The notes: generated by a model not told the origin, from the letters alone. DNA of 64,000 bases from Caenispirillum salinarum_A (GCF_044803115.1 NZ_CP085224.1:3906001-3970000), one strand, 5' to 3'. Shown: positions 17,904-27,900, counted from the stretch's first letter. Translations and numbers: made by a program.

Positions 17904-18271
17904 CGCACCAGGCCTTCGATGGCGTGCGAGAGGGTCGGCAGTTCCACCTCGATCTGCTCCCACACAGGGCCGAAGGTGGCGCGCGGCGGGTTGTCGAGCA
18001 GGGTCTCGGCCATGTCGACGAAACCCTGCCAATCCACCTCGGGGTGGCGCGAGACGGCCATGGCGTCGCGCTCCCGCCCCGATCGGCCGCCGGCCATCAT
18101 GCCGCTGACCAGCTCGCCGATCTGGACCATCTGAAACGAGACGGCGGCGGCGAAAATCCAGTCCTTCTCCATGCGCTCGATGAACCGCGTGCGGTCCAGG
18201 CCCTCGCGCAGAAGGCGGGTGCGATCGATGGCGGCCGAGATGACCCGCAGGGCGTCCTGGTCGGATATCAT
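17900..18271 (-). CDS. HepT-like protein with degenerate active site
   Basis: A 123-residue all-helical protein with the fold pattern of HepT/DUF86 toxins (RFIERMEKDWIFAAAVSFQMVQIGELVSG; VWEQIEVELPTL). In HepT the RNase/AMPylation motif R-x4-H-x-Y follows the W of the I-x-W segment; the aligned stretch here is DMAETLLDNPPRATFG, with A88, D93 and P95 in place of Arg, His and Tyr. No MntA nucleotidyltransferase antitoxin is adjacent. ATG at 18271 has GGAG about nine bases ahead and is preferred to that at 18301. It is coupled to the lipoprotein gene downstream. Confidence 0.7.
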   Translation of the reverse strand: MISDQDALRVISAAIDRTRLLREGLDRTRFIERMEKDWIFAAAVSFQMVQIGELVSGMMAGGRSGRERDAMAVSRHPEVDWQGFVDMAETLLDNPPRATFGPVWEQIEVELPTLSHAIEGLVR

Positions 18272-18479
18272 GGTGACGATCTCCGGTTGGGCGAACGGCA
18301 TCTCCTATTACTATCGGGGGCCGTCGCGCCCATGCCAAGGCCCTGCGGCCGCACACAGGAGGTAGATCACGCCGGTGATGCCGCTGCGCAACAACCCCCG
18401 CCGCCAATCCCGCCGAGATTGCCAGAAACGATTTTTTCTCGCCACCCGCGGAACCGACGCCGCAGCCGGTCGTTACACT

Positions 18480-18485
18480 TATGAT
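18480..18485 (+). promoter_or_regulatory. -10 like box of the candidate small RNA
   Basis: TATGAT (5 of 6 matches to consensus) is the only good -10 in the 18302-18526 stretch; no clear -35 is present at 17 bases. The remaining part of this gap (18302-18479) shows no coding signal. Confidence 0.35.
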
Positions 18486-18491
18486 ACTGCA

Positions 18492-18570
18492 GTGGTCCAA
18501 GCTCGGTCCGTGCGGATATCCCCAGGGAGGCGCCCGGTCACACCCCCCGCCGGGCGCCTCTCTCCTTTTT
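18492..18570 (+). ncRNA. Candidate small RNA ending in a strong terminator
   Basis: GAGGCGCCCGG (18527-18537) and CCGGGCGCCTC (18550-18560) make a perfect 11-bp stem, followed by a T-rich run (18561-18570), a textbook plus-strand terminator. No plus-strand gene precedes it: the nearest, proX, already ends in its own terminator 1.2 kb upstream. A TATGAT box at 18480-18485 would start an RNA of about 80 nt. The 12-base loop is C-rich (CACCCCCC), as in small RNAs that pair with ribosome-binding sites. The 3' end is well supported; the 5' end and function are inferred. Confidence 0.55.
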
Positions 18571-18638
18571 CCGGGCAGACGCGGACAGGCCGGCGCGGGC
18601 ATACCCCGCACCAGCCTGAAGCACCGCTGTATCCCGTC

Positions 18639-18971
18639 TCAATCGCTGAGCATTTCGCCTTCCACGTTGGCCTCGCCCAGGTTCTTGCGAAGCTCGTCGA
18701 AATCCTCGCCGGAGACCGTGGGCTCCTGGGCGTCAAGCTCCAGGGCCTCGTGCCGGTCGATGACCTCGTTGGTGAACTCGTTGTTGGCGTTGAAGGTCTC
18801 GTCGGTGCCCCGCTCCAGGCCCGGATAGTCGCCGCGGTCGCGGGCGTCCACGGGGTTGGTGTCGCCGTAGTCGCCGGGCTCCACGGCGTCTTCGGCCAGC
18901 GCCGGACCGACGCCGACGCCGGCACCAAGGCCCAGCACAAGGGCGGCGGCGGGAACAAGGAAGCGTCGCAT
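18639..18971 (-). CDS. Exported acidic protein of unknown function
   Basis: A 110-residue product with a clear signal peptide (VPAAALVLGLGAGVGVGPALA, cleavage near residue 26). The mature part is strongly acidic and rich in Asp, Glu and Asn (GDYGDTNPVDARDRGDYPG; NANNEFTNEVIDRHEALELD), with no cysteine and no membrane segment. It is not recognised. The strong acidity and repeated GDY/DR motifs might suggest calcium or cation binding, but no EF-hand is present. The ATG at 18971 lies 93 bases after the GGDEF-EAL stop, in the same direction. Confidence 0.65.
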   Translation of the reverse strand: MRRFLVPAAALVLGLGAGVGVGPALAEDAVEPGDYGDTNPVDARDRGDYPGLERGTDETFNANNEFTNEVIDRHEALELDAQEPTVSGEDFDELRKNLGEANVEGEMLSD

Positions 18972-19063
18972 GGGGGAATCCTCCGTGTCGTCCTGGGGTC
19001 CCCGGTGAAACGCCATGCTGCGCACATTGGTCCCCCGAAACCCGGAACCGCCGGCGACCGGCC

Positions 19064-21928
19064 TCAGCCCGCCGGCGCCTCGGCCACCTGGACCGGCCGG
19101 CGAAGGGTATCGCGAAAAGCCTCGGGCGCCAGCGGCTGGCCGAACAGGTACCCCTGCACGCTGTCGCAATAGCGGGCCCGCAACCATGCCAGCTGCTCGG
19201 GCTGCTCCACCCCGGCGGCGACCACCTGAAGGCCCAGCGCGCGGGCCATGGCGATGACGGTTTCCACCAGACGGCGGTCTTCCTCGTCGCCCATCATGTC
19301 GCGCACGAAGGAGCGGTGCAGCTTCAGCGTGCGGAACGGATAGCGCCGCAGATGCTGCAACGAGGCATAGCCGGTGCCGAAATCGTCCAGCGCCAGCATC
19401 ACGCCCTGCGCCGACAGCGCCTCCAGGGCCCGCCCCACCGCCGCCTCCTCGCGCAGCAGCACGCTTTCGCTCAACTCCAGCATCAGGGCGCCAGGCGGCA
19501 GGCCCGAGTGCGCCAGGGCGTCGGCCACCGCGTCGGCAAGGCGCCCCTGCACGAGCTGCGCGTCGGAAACGTTGACCGACACCGCCGGCGCCGCGTCCTC
19601 CCCCACCTCGCGCCGCCAGGCGGCGGCCTCGGCGCAGGCGAAGCGCAGGACATGGCGGCCGATGTCGTGGATCAGGCCGATTTCCTCGGCCAGCGGCAGG
19701 AAGACGGCGGGCGGCAGTTGGCCGCGCGTCGGGTGGTTCCAGCGCACCAGCGCCTCGGCCCCCGTCACGCGCCGTTCGGCCGCATCGACCACCGGATGGA
19801 ACAGCACGACGATCTCGCCGCGGCCCAAGGCTTGGCGCAGTTCGCCCTCCAGCTCCAGGCGCGCCGCCGCCTCGGCACCCAGATCCTCGCTGTAGACGCA
19901 GTGGGTGTTGCGGCCCAGATCCTTGGCGCGGTACATGGCGGCGTCGGCGTGCTTGAGCAGGGTCGAGGCATCCTCGCCGTGGTCGGGAAAGATGCTGATG
20001 CCGATGGACCCGCCGATGAACACCTCGCGCCCGCCGGCGATGACGAACCCCCGGCGCAGGGCGGCCAGCACCCGCTCGGCCACGGCGGCGATGTCGGTGG
20101 CGGTGCCCGGCTCGGGCAGGAGGATGGTGAATTCGTCGCCGGCCAGCCGCGCCACCGTGTCGCTCTCGCGCACGCAGGCGGTCAGGCGGCGCCCCACCTC
20201 CACCAGCAGTTCGTCGCCGGCCTCGTGGCCCAGGGTGTCGTTGACCAGCTTGAAGCGGTCCAGGTCGATGAACATCAGGCACAGGCGCTCGTCCTTGCGG
20301 CGGGCGCGGGTCAGGTCCTGGTGAAGGCGGTCCTGGAAGAGCACCCGGTTGGGCAAGCCGGTGACGGCGTCGAAGTTGGCCTGCTGCCAGACGCGGCGCT
20401 CGGTCTCCTTGCGCTGGGTGATGTCCTCCTTGACGGCGACGAAATGGGTCACCGCGCCCGCGTCGTCGCGCACCGGCGCCACCGAGACGGTCTCCCAATA
20501 GGCCTCGCCGTCCTTGCGCAGGGCCCGCGCCTCGCCCTTCCAGGCCTGGCCGCCCGCCAGCGCCTGGGCGAAGGCGTCCTCCGCCGGCGCCTCGGGATCG
20601 GCCAGGGCGGAGGCATGCCGCCCCACCAGTTCCGCCGCCGTCCAGCCGGTCAGCGCCGTGAAGCGGTCGTTGACGTAGTCGATGACGCCGCGGGCATCGG
20701 TGATGACCACCGCCGCGGCCGCCTGGTCCAGGGCCGACGAAAGCTTGCGCCGCTCGTCCTCGGCCCGCTTGCGCTCGGTGATGTCCTTGACCGTGGCGAC
20801 GGCCACCTTGGTGCCGTCGGCGCCCGTCACCAGCGCCACATGCAGGTTGACCACCGCCAGCGTGCCGTCCGCGCGCTTGAGGCGGATTTCATATTCATTG
20901 GGCACGGGTTCGCCGCGCAGGCGGCGCTCGTGGCTCCGCTGGACGCGCGGCAGGTCTTCGTCGGCGATCACGTCGGCGAAGGGGCGTCCGGTCAGCACCG
21001 CCGGATCAAGCCCCAGGATGCGGCCGAAGGCATCATTCACGAAGTCGAACCGGACCCCGCGGATCAGCACCAGGCCGTCCTGCATGCTGGTGACCAGCGT
21101 GCGGTAGTGCTCCTCGCGCACCGCCAGTTCGCGCTCGGCGCGGCGGTGCTCGGTCATGTCGACCATCAGCGCGATGAAGCCGCCGCCCGCGCTTTCGGCC
21201 AGCCGCGCCGGGTAGACGGCGGCCAGAACCTCGCGCCCCTCGGCGTGGCGCAGCGACAGGGTGAAGGCCTGCGACATGGCGGCGTCGGGCACGAACTCCA
21301 CCGCCAGGGTGGCGCACCCCTCGGGCGTCAGCACCGAGGTCACGGGCCGCCCGATCAGGTCGACGCGGCCGAGCCCCAGCATGCGGCAGAGGGCGTCGTT
21401 GACCTCCACCACCGCGCCCTGGCCGTCGACCTGAATGAAGCCTTCCGACAGGCTGGAAAAGATGGTGCGGTGGCGGCGCTCGCTCTCCACCAGCATCTGT
21501 TCCAGTTGCTTGGCCTCGGTGATGTCGCGCAGCTGTGCCACCAGCAGGACGTCGGCGTCCGGGTCCGGCAAAGGCGGTCCGCCGCTGTCGGTATCGGCAT
21601 CAGGCAGGACCACCGACAGGCACAAGGCGCCCCACAGGCGCTGGCCACGGCCGTCGACCAGGCGCACGTCGCGCTCCAGGGCGTGCACCGGACCGGCGAG
21701 CAGGCGTTCCAGCCGCGTGCCCAGGGCGACGCGCTCGCGCGGGTCCAGCAGGTCGAAGAACGAGGCGCCGACGACGGCGTCTTCGGGGCGCCGGACCAGC
21801 AGTAGGAAGGCCTGGTTGGCCGCCAGGACGATGCCGGTGCGGCTGCACACGGCCTGGGCCTCGCCGCTCTGGGCGAAGATGGCGGCGAAATCCGCCGGCG
21901 TCGGCCGCGACACCCCCTCCTGTGTCAT
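19064..21928 (-). CDS. PAS-GGDEF-EAL cyclic-di-GMP protein
   Basis: A 954-residue cytoplasmic signalling protein without membrane segments. Four PAS-type sensor domains occupy about residues 10-520 (visible linkers such as FVAVKEDITQRKE). A GGDEF domain follows with AGDEF at about 594 and the inhibitory I-site RESD just before it. An EAL domain follows with GAEALVRWN at about 722 and DDFGTGYASL downstream. Both catalytic signatures look intact apart from A for the first G of GGDEF, which is tolerated in active cyclases. It may therefore make or degrade c-di-GMP. ATG at 21928 is chosen over 21943 because of GAGGGG just before it. Confidence 0.9.
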   Translation of the reverse strand: MTQEGVSRPTPADFAAIFAQSGEAQAVCSRTGIVLAANQAFLLLVRRPEDAVVGASFFDLLDPRERVALGTRLERLLAGPVHALERDVRLVDGRGQRLWGALCLSVVLPDADTDSGGPPLPDPDADVLLVAQLRDITEAKQLEQMLVESERRHRTIFSSLSEGFIQVDGQGAVVEVNDALCRMLGLGRVDLIGRPVTSVLTPEGCATLAVEFVPDAAMSQAFTLSLRHAEGREVLAAVYPARLAESAGGGFIALMVDMTEHRRAERELAVREEHYRTLVTSMQDGLVLIRGVRFDFVNDAFGRILGLDPAVLTGRPFADVIADEDLPRVQRSHERRLRGEPVPNEYEIRLKRADGTLAVVNLHVALVTGADGTKVAVATVKDITERKRAEDERRKLSSALDQAAAAVVITDARGVIDYVNDRFTALTGWTAAELVGRHASALADPEAPAEDAFAQALAGGQAWKGEARALRKDGEAYWETVSVAPVRDDAGAVTHFVAVKEDITQRKETERRVWQQANFDAVTGLPNRVLFQDRLHQDLTRARRKDERLCLMFIDLDRFKLVNDTLGHEAGDELLVEVGRRLTACVRESDTVARLAGDEFTILLPEPGTATDIAAVAERVLAALRRGFVIAGGREVFIGGSIGISIFPDHGEDASTLLKHADAAMYRAKDLGRNTHCVYSEDLGAEAAARLELEGELRQALGRGEIVVLFHPVVDAAERRVTGAEALVRWNHPTRGQLPPAVFLPLAEEIGLIHDIGRHVLRFACAEAAAWRREVGEDAAPAVSVNVSDAQLVQGRLADAVADALAHSGLPPGALMLELSESVLLREEAAVGRALEALSAQGVMLALDDFGTGYASLQHLRRYPFRTLKLHRSFVRDMMGDEEDRRLVETVIAMARALGLQVVAAGVEQPEQLAWLRARYCDSVQGYLFGQPLAPEAFRDTLRRPVQVAEAPAG

Positions 21929-22034
21929 GTCCCCTCTTCCCATCCGACCCCGGCCAAGCCCGCCCGCGCCCGCTCACCCGATTAGACGGCCCGCGCCGCC
22001 GGCGCGCAACCCTTTCCCGGCGAGGGCCGCCGGA

Positions 22035-22892
22035 TCAGGCGGCGGCCTTCAGCACGGCGGTGGCCTCGAATGGCATGAGCCACTCTTCCAGCCCCTGCGC
22101 CACGTCCTCCCAATGGGGCTCCAGCATCACGGCGTGGGCCGTATCGGGGAAGATGCGCAGGGAATCGGCGCGATAGTAGCGGGCCGTGGCCTCGACAATC
22201 CAGGGCGGAACGAAGACGTCGTTGCCCGCGCCCATGACCAGCACCGGCGGCCGCGATTCCGGCAGCCACGTCGGCGCCGGCGGAATCAGCCAGGTCAGCT
22301 GGGTGCTGGCCAGGCGCGACTCGGGCTGCATCCGCTCGAACCAGCGGCGCGAGTCCTCGTCGCTGGCGTGCTCGCTCAGCATGGCGGTGCGCATGCCCTG
22401 CGGCGTGGCGGCCTCGGGCCCGAACATCTGGATCATGGCGATCTCGCGCAGCAGGTCCGGGTGCGCGGTGCTCATGTACAGGCCTGTCGGCGCCAACCCC
22501 CACGGCGACAGCGAGCACATCAGCACCACGCCCGCCACATGCGGCGCGCCCGGCGGTACGGCATCCATGATCTTCTGCACCACCATGCCGCCCATGGAGT
22601 GGCCGATCAGCACCGGCGGGCGGCCGATGCGGGTCATCGCCTCGCCCACGTCGGCGATGAAATGCGCCATGCCGTAATGGTCCAGGCGATCGGGGTCGCG
22701 GCTGCCGCCGTGGCCGCTGAGGGAGACGGCATAGGCCTCCCACCCGCGGTCGGCGAACCAGGGCAGGAAGTGTTCCTGCCAAATCCAGGCGCCGCAGAAG
22801 GCGCCATGCACGAACAGCAGCGGCGGCCGACGGCGCGCCCGCTCGGCCAGGGCCGGGTCGCGTGGAACGGCTTTGAGAATTTCCAGGGTCAC
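22035..22892 (-). CDS. Alpha/beta hydrolase
   Basis: A 285-residue alpha/beta hydrolase. The oxyanion region PLLFVHGAFCGAWIW, the nucleophile elbow GHSMGG, the acid in VLVMGAGNDVFV and the His in DTAHAVMLEPHWEDV are all present. The substrate (ester, lactone or haloalkane) cannot be told. GTG at 22892 is chosen because GGAGG lies five bases before it; ATG codons further upstream have no site and run into the regulatory region. It is divergent from padR and may be one of its targets. Confidence 0.83.
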   Translation of the reverse strand: MTLEILKAVPRDPALAERARRRPPLLFVHGAFCGAWIWQEHFLPWFADRGWEAYAVSLSGHGGSRDPDRLDHYGMAHFIADVGEAMTRIGRPPVLIGHSMGGMVVQKIMDAVPPGAPHVAGVVLMCSLSPWGLAPTGLYMSTAHPDLLREIAMIQMFGPEAATPQGMRTAMLSEHASDEDSRRWFERMQPESRLASTQLTWLIPPAPTWLPESRPPVLVMGAGNDVFVPPWIVEATARYYRADSLRIFPDTAHAVMLEPHWEDVAQGLEEWLMPFEATAVLKAAA

Positions 22893-23033
22893 GCGGTCCT
22901 CCAGGGCAAACGTTTTCCTGCTCCCTGTATACGCCCTTCCCCCGCCCTCCCGCGACTCCATTTCGCTGCATTGCAGCATTTTTTGCCGCATGTGCGAAAA
23001 AAGGCGGCCATTGAGGATTCTCGTTGCCGCTCG

Positions 23034-23083
23034 TATATCGGTCCGCTATATATCGCTCCGATATTAGATATATCGATTCGATA
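23034..23083. promoter_or_regulatory. AT-rich operator array upstream of padR
   Basis: TATATCG occurs three times in one direction (23034-23040, 23049-23055, 23069-23075). Inverted copies give the dyads CGATAT-N5-ATATCG (23059-23075) and TATCG-ATT-CGATA (23071-23083). Such dense dyads in an otherwise GC-rich gap are typical of a PadR-type autoregulated promoter that may also serve the divergent hydrolase. Confidence 0.6.
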
Positions 23084-23108
23084 CCTCAGTCGGGGACCCG
23101 GAATTTCC

Positions 23109-23705
23109 ATGGACGCCAAGACCCTCTGCCTGGGCGCGCTCGCGCGCGGTCCCGCCTCGGGCTACGAAATCCGCAAGATGTTCGAGGAAGGCGCCTACGC
23201 CGCCTTCCATCCCATCGGCTTCGGCTCGATCTATCCGGCGCTGACAGCGCTTCTGGCCGAGGGGCTGGTGGCCTGCCAGGAGGAGCCCCAGGCCGGCCGC
23301 CCCGACAAGAAGGTCTACAGCCTCACGCCCGAAGGCCATGCCGCCCTGGTGCGGTCCTTCACCTCCAACCGCCCGGCGGTGGACAAGTACAAGTCCGACA
23401 CGCTGTTCATGCTCAGCCTGGCCGAGGTCATGGAGCCCGGTCGCGTCCGCCGGCTGGTGGCCGACTACAAGGACCTGAACGCCAGCGAGTTGGAAAAGAT
23501 GGCCGAATGCGACCCGGCGGACATGACCGCCGGCCAGCGGTTCGTCTTCGGCCTGGGCAAGGCGGTCTATTCCGCCATCGCCACGTACATAGACAACAAC
23601 GCCGGCGCGCTGGTCGACACCCTGGAGCGCGGCGACCACGAGCCTTTGCCGGGCCTGCCGGCCGGCGAGACCGCACCGCACCCCGCCCGCAAGGCCGGCG
23701 AGTAA
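23109..23705 (+). CDS. PadR-family transcriptional regulator
   Basis: A 198-residue PadR regulator: the winged helix (GALARGPASGYEIRKMFEEG; GSIYPALTALLAEGLVACQEE; KKVYSLTPEGHAAL) is followed by a C-terminal dimerisation domain of about 110 residues. PadR proteins often repress multidrug efflux or phenolic-acid genes and respond to the pump substrates. It is the first gene of a plus-strand unit with the RND efflux pair 13 bases downstream, which strongly suggests it controls that pump. The operator array lies directly upstream. Confidence 0.9.
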   Translation: MDAKTLCLGALARGPASGYEIRKMFEEGAYAAFHPIGFGSIYPALTALLAEGLVACQEEPQAGRPDKKVYSLTPEGHAALVRSFTSNRPAVDKYKSDTLFMLSLAEVMEPGRVRRLVADYKDLNASELEKMAECDPADMTAGQRFVFGLGKAVYSAIATYIDNNAGALVDTLERGDHEPLPGLPAGETAPHPARKAGE

Positions 23706-23717
23706 GGAACCGAGGTC

Positions 23718-24962
23718 ATGCGCAAATCCTACGTCATCGCCGCGATCATCCTGCTCGCCGCCGTCGGCTGGATCGGCTCCGGCCTGCTGCTGCCGTCCGA
23801 CGACCCGGCCCCGCCGCCAAGTGCCGCCGCGCCGGACGCCGAGGAGGCCGCGCCCATGCGCGTGCGCGTCGCCAAGTCGGTGGCGCACGCGCGGGTCGAC
23901 GAACTGCGGGCGACCGGCCGCACCGCCGCCGACCGCATGCTGACGGTGCGCGCCGAGACGTCCTCGCCGGTCAGCCGGGTGCTTGTGAAGAAGGGCGACC
24001 AGGTTTCCGCCGGCGACGTGCTGGTGGAACTGGACATGACCGATCGCGCCCCCCGCCTGGCCAAGGCCCGCGCCCAGCTGGAACAGCGCCAGTTGCAGTA
24101 CGACGCGGCCCAGGAGTTGCAGTCGCGCAACTTCGCCAGCCGCGTCCGCCTGGCCGAAGCCCGCGCGGCGCTTGAGGAAGCCCGCGCCGACCTGGCCGAG
24201 ATCGAGCTGGACATCGACCGCACCACCGTCGAGGCGCCCATCGACGGCGTCGTCTCCGCCCGGTCGGTGGAGGTGGGCGACGTGGTTTCGCCCGGTGCCG
24301 CCATCGCCACCATCGTCGACCTGGACCCGGTGGTGGTGCGCGCCGACATCGCCGAGCGCCGCATCGGCGAGATCGAGCCAGGCGCCGTCGCCCACGCCTC
24401 GATCTTCAACGGTCCCGAACTGGATGGCCGGGTGACCTACGTCGCCCCCGTGGCGGACGCGGCGACCCGCACCTTCACGGTGGAGGTGGAAATCCCCAAC
24501 CCGGACATGAGCCTGCGCGAAGGCCAGACCGTGGACCTGCGCCTGCCGCTGCGCCGCGTCCAGGCGCACGAGCTGTCGCCGGCCCTGATGACGCTGGACG
24601 ACGCCGGCCGCCTGGGCGTGAAGACCGTCGACGACGCCAACGTCGTGCGCTTCCATCCGGTCGAGCTGGTCTCCGCCACTCCCGATGCCATCTGGCTGAC
24701 CGGCCTGCCCGAGACGGTGCGCGTCATCACCGTCGGCCAGGAATACGTCGCGGCCGGCGAGACGGTGGAGCCCGTCGCCGCCCCCGCGCCGACCGCGCCC
24801 GGGAACGGCGCGCCCGAGGATGATACCCGCGACGACGGCGCCGCCCGGCCGATGGCCGAGACCGCCGCCCCCGGCAAGGACGCCGCCCTGACGCTCGGCA
24901 CCAGCGCCCGCGCCGCGGAAGAGGCCTCGCTGCCGCCGGCCGAGCGTGGAGAAGCGCAGTGA
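23718..24962 (+). CDS. RND efflux periplasmic adaptor (membrane fusion protein)
   Basis: A 414-residue HlyD/AcrA-type adaptor. There is one N-terminal membrane anchor (about 5-25, YVIAAIILLAAVGWIGSGLL), a lipoyl/hairpin region (VSRVLVKKGDQVSAGDVLVELD; coiled coil rich in Ala/Arg/Glu; TTVEAPIDGVVSARSVEVGD) and a beta-barrel (TFTVEVEIPNPDMSLREGQTVDL). The C-terminal 70 residues are unusually long, Pro/Ala-rich and acidic. It overlaps the permease start by four bases (GTGA). No outer-membrane factor is adjacent. Confidence 0.9.
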   Translation: MRKSYVIAAIILLAAVGWIGSGLLLPSDDPAPPPSAAAPDAEEAAPMRVRVAKSVAHARVDELRATGRTAADRMLTVRAETSSPVSRVLVKKGDQVSAGDVLVELDMTDRAPRLAKARAQLEQRQLQYDAAQELQSRNFASRVRLAEARAALEEARADLAEIELDIDRTTVEAPIDGVVSARSVEVGDVVSPGAAIATIVDLDPVVVRADIAERRIGEIEPGAVAHASIFNGPELDGRVTYVAPVADAATRTFTVEVEIPNPDMSLREGQTVDLRLPLRRVQAHELSPALMTLDDAGRLGVKTVDDANVVRFHPVELVSATPDAIWLTGLPETVRVITVGQEYVAAGETVEPVAAPAPTAPGNGAPEDDTRDDGAARPMAETAAPGKDAALTLGTSARAAEEASLPPAERGEAQ

Positions 24963-27900
24963 ACGCCATTATCGACGCCGCCATCCACCATGCGCGGACC
25001 GTGATTTCGACGCTGGTGCTGATCCTGCTGGCCGGCACGGTCAGCTTCGTGCAGATCCCCAAGGAAAGCGCGCCGGACATCAACATTCCGGTGATCTACG
25101 TCACCATGTCGCACTCGGGCATCTCGCCGGAGGACGCGGTGAGCATGCTGGTCAAGCCCATGGAGGCGGACCTGCGCACCGTGGAGGGCGTCAAGGAGAT
25201 GCGCGCCGCCGCCTATGAGGGCGGCGCCAACATCCTGCTGGAGTTCGAGGCCGGCTTCGACGCCGACCAGGCCATGGACGACGTGCGCGAGCAGGTGGAC
25301 AAGGCCAAGACCGAACTGCCCGAGGAAACCGACGAGCCCATCGTCTCCGAGGTCAACTTCAGCCTGTTCCCGGTGATCGTCGTGGCGCTGTCGGGCGACG
25401 TGCCCGAGCGCACGCTGCTGCGCGTGGCCGAGGCCCTGGAGGACGCCATCGAGGGCGTGCCCGCCGTGCTGGACGCCAACGTGGGCGGCAAGCGCGACGA
25501 GCAGGGACAGATCATCATCGACCCCACGCTGGTGGAGGCGTACGGCCTGTCCGCCCAGGATTTCGTCACGTTCTTTTCCGGCAACAACACCCTGGTGGCC
25601 GCCGGCAACCTGGACACCGGCGCCGGGCGTTTCGCCGTGAAGGTGCCGGGCCTGCTGGAAACCGTGCCCGAGGTCATGGACATTCCCATCAAGGTGCAGG
25701 GCGACAGCGTCGTGCGCCTGGCCGACATCGCCGAGGGACGCCACGGCTTCGAGGACGCCGAGGGCTTCGCCCGCGTCAACGGCCAGCCCGGCCTGACGGT
25801 GGAGGTTTCCAAGCGGACCGGCGAGAACATCATCGACACCGTCGCCAAGGTGCGCGAGGTGGTGGAGCGCGAGCGCCAGAACTGGCCCGACGCCATCCAG
25901 GTCACCTACCTGCAGGACCAGTCCACCAACATCCGCGACAGCCTGAACGACCTGACCAACAACGTCATCGCCGCCGTGCTGCTGGTGATGGTGGTGGTGG
26001 TCGGCGCGCTGGGGCTGCGCTCGGGCCTGTTGGTGGGCATCGCCATTCCCGGCAGCTTCCTGATGGCGATCCTGGTGATCGGCGCGGCGGGGCTGACCAT
26101 CAACATGGTGGTGCTGTTCGGCCTGATCCTGGCCGTCGGCATGCTGGTCGACGGCGCCATCGTCGTCACCGAATACGCCGACCGCAAGATGAGCGAGGGC
26201 CTGCACCGGCGCGAGGCCTATGCCCTTGCCGCCAAGCGCATGGCGTGGCCGGTCATCGCGTCCACCGCCACCACGCTGGCCGCCTTCCTGCCGCTGGCCT
26301 TCTGGACCGGCGTGGTGGGCGAATTCATGAAATACCTGCCCTACACCCTGCTGGCGACGCTGACGGCGTCGCTGTTCATGGCGCTGATCTTCGTGCCCAC
26401 CCTGGGCGCCATCTTCGGCCGCCGGGGCGAGAGCGACCCGGCCGTCATGCAGGCCCTGTCGGCGCAGGAGGAAGGCGACGTGCGCGACCTGCGCGGCATC
26501 ACCGGCCTCTATGCCCGCACGCTCGACCGGCTGCTCAAGCATCCGGGCAAGGTGGTGCTGGCGGCCGTGATGCTGCTGGTTGGCAGCCAGGTGGCCTACG
26601 GCATGTTCGGCAAGGGGGTGGAGTTCTTCCCATCCATCGAGCCCGAGCAGGCGTTCCTCTACGTCCACGCCCGCGGCAACCTGTCGGTGGAGGAAAAGGA
26701 CGCGCTGGTGAACGAGGTGGAACGTGCGGTCCTCGGCATGGACGGCATCGAGAGCCTGTACGTGAAGTCCGGCAAGAATTCCGCCGACCGCGAGGCGCCC
26801 GAGGACGTGATCGGCTCGGTGGGCATCGATTTCACCGACTGGCAGACCCGCCGCCCGGCCAGCGAAATCCTCGACGACATCCGCGACCTGACGAGCCAGC
26901 CGCGCTTTGCCGGCATCAAGGTGGAAGTGCGCGAGGCCGAGCAGGGGCCGCCCGTGGGCAAGCCCATCCAGGTGCAGATCGGCGGCAACGACCAGGACGC
27001 CCTCTATGCGGCGGCGGAGAAAATCCGCGGCTTCATGGAGCGCACCGGCGGCTTCACCGACATCGAGGACACCCGCGCCGTGCCGGGCATCGAATGGCGG
27101 CTGACGGTGGACCGCGCCCAGGCGGCCAAGTTCGGCATCGACATCCGATCGGTCGGCGACATGGTGAAGATGGTCACCAACGGGCTGAAGTTCTCCACCT
27201 ACCGCCCCGGCACCTCCGACGACGAGGTGGACATCGTCGCCCGCTACCCCGACGAATACCGCACGCTGGACCAACTGGACCGCATCACGGTGAACACACC
27301 CGAGGGCAGCGTGCCCGTCGGCGCCTTCGTGGAGCGCGAGCCGCAGCCCAAGACCGGCGAAATCCGCCGCGTCGACGCCCAGCAGGTGGTCACCGTCTCC
27401 GCCGAGGTGGCCGAGGGGCTGCTGGCCGACGACAAGCTGCGCCAATTGCAGGCCTGGATGGCCTCTCCGGCCGCCGACCTCAACCCGCGCCTGGCCTTCG
27501 AGTTCAAGGGCGAGGACGAGGAACAGGCCAAGAGCCGCGCCTTCCTGACCAAGGCCTTCGGGGTGGCGCTGTTCATGATGGCGATCATCCTGGTGACGCA
27601 GTTCAACAGCTTCTACTCGGCCTTCCTGATCCTGTCGGCCGTCATCATGTCGACCATCGGCGTGTTCCTGGGCCTGCTGGCCTTCGGGCAGCCGTTCGGG
27701 ATCATCATGTCGGGCATCGGCGTGATCGCGCTGGCGGGGATCGTGGTCAACAACAACATCGTGCTGATCGACACCTACGACCGCCTGAAGCACGAGTTCG
27801 CCGACGGCCACGAGGCCATCCTGCGCACCGGCGTGCAGCGCCTGCGCCCGGTGCTGCTGACCACCGTCACCACGGGCCTGGGCCTGCTGCCCATGATGTT

